Of a stretch of 5,508 bases of DNA, positions 5,478 through 5,508 are shown piece after piece (the stretch's first letter is position 1; every line of letters starts with the position of its first letter). Source of the stretch: Prevotellaceae bacterium (GTDB taxonomy: Bacteria; Bacteroidota; Bacteroidia; Bacteroidales; UBA932); assembly GCA_031290755.1 (NCBI GenBank), contig JAITMY010000034.1:1-5508 (forward strand), read 5' to 3'. The position numbers and the translations under genes are program-made. The notes below the pieces were generated by a model that saw only the letters and a program-made list of their open reading frames with translations, was not told the origin of the DNA and ran no database searches.

Positions 5478-5508
5478 AGGATGCCCGCGGGAAATGCGTA
5501 GCTGCCCG

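Noticed and set aside
5484..5508. GC-rich palindrome CCCGCGGG after the transporter stop, possibly the start of a terminator
   Set aside because: The window ends before a full stem and T tract could be seen, so it cannot be called.

Overview
The window looks like chromosomal DNA from a member of the Bacteroidota. The main evidence is the promoter style: exact or near matches to the Bacteroidota sigma consensus (TTTG, about 19 bases, TAnnTTTG) occur before rpmH, before the antitoxin gene and, for the -7 box, before pyrE. Weak or absent Shine-Dalgarno sequences before most genes, and the family types of MqnE and the POT transporter, agree with this. I cannot name the genus.

The window has two compositionally different parts. 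From 1 to about 1050 it is visibly AT-rich and accessory. All genes there are on the minus strand: a truncated SAM-dependent methyltransferase remnant, an intrinsic terminator, then a promoter leading into a two-gene toxin-antitoxin module (a 76-residue antitoxin-like protein overlapping a PIN-domain toxin that runs off the left edge). From 1053 to the end it is GC-rich and housekeeping, all on the plus strand: pyrE (orotate phosphoribosyltransferase), nth (endonuclease III), rpmH (ribosomal protein L34, only 53 codons), mqnE (aminofutalosine synthase) and a POT/PTR2 proton-coupled oligopeptide transporter.

pyrE and nth probably form one unit driven from the TACCTTTG box at 976, with a terminator-like hairpin in the leader. 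rpmH has its own very good promoter and a structured leader. mqnE begins 11 bases after the rpmH stop with a GTG codon, and the transporter follows mqnE by 24 bases, so rpmH, mqnE and the transporter may be co-transcribed. MqnE indicates that menaquinone is made by the futalosine route.

I found no convincing new multi-gene system. The most interesting points are the broken methyltransferase beside the toxin-antitoxin module at the accessory/core boundary, the possible attenuator before pyrE, the nested inverted repeats and leader stem at rpmH, and the loss of the first glutamate of the proton-coupling motif in the peptide transporter.
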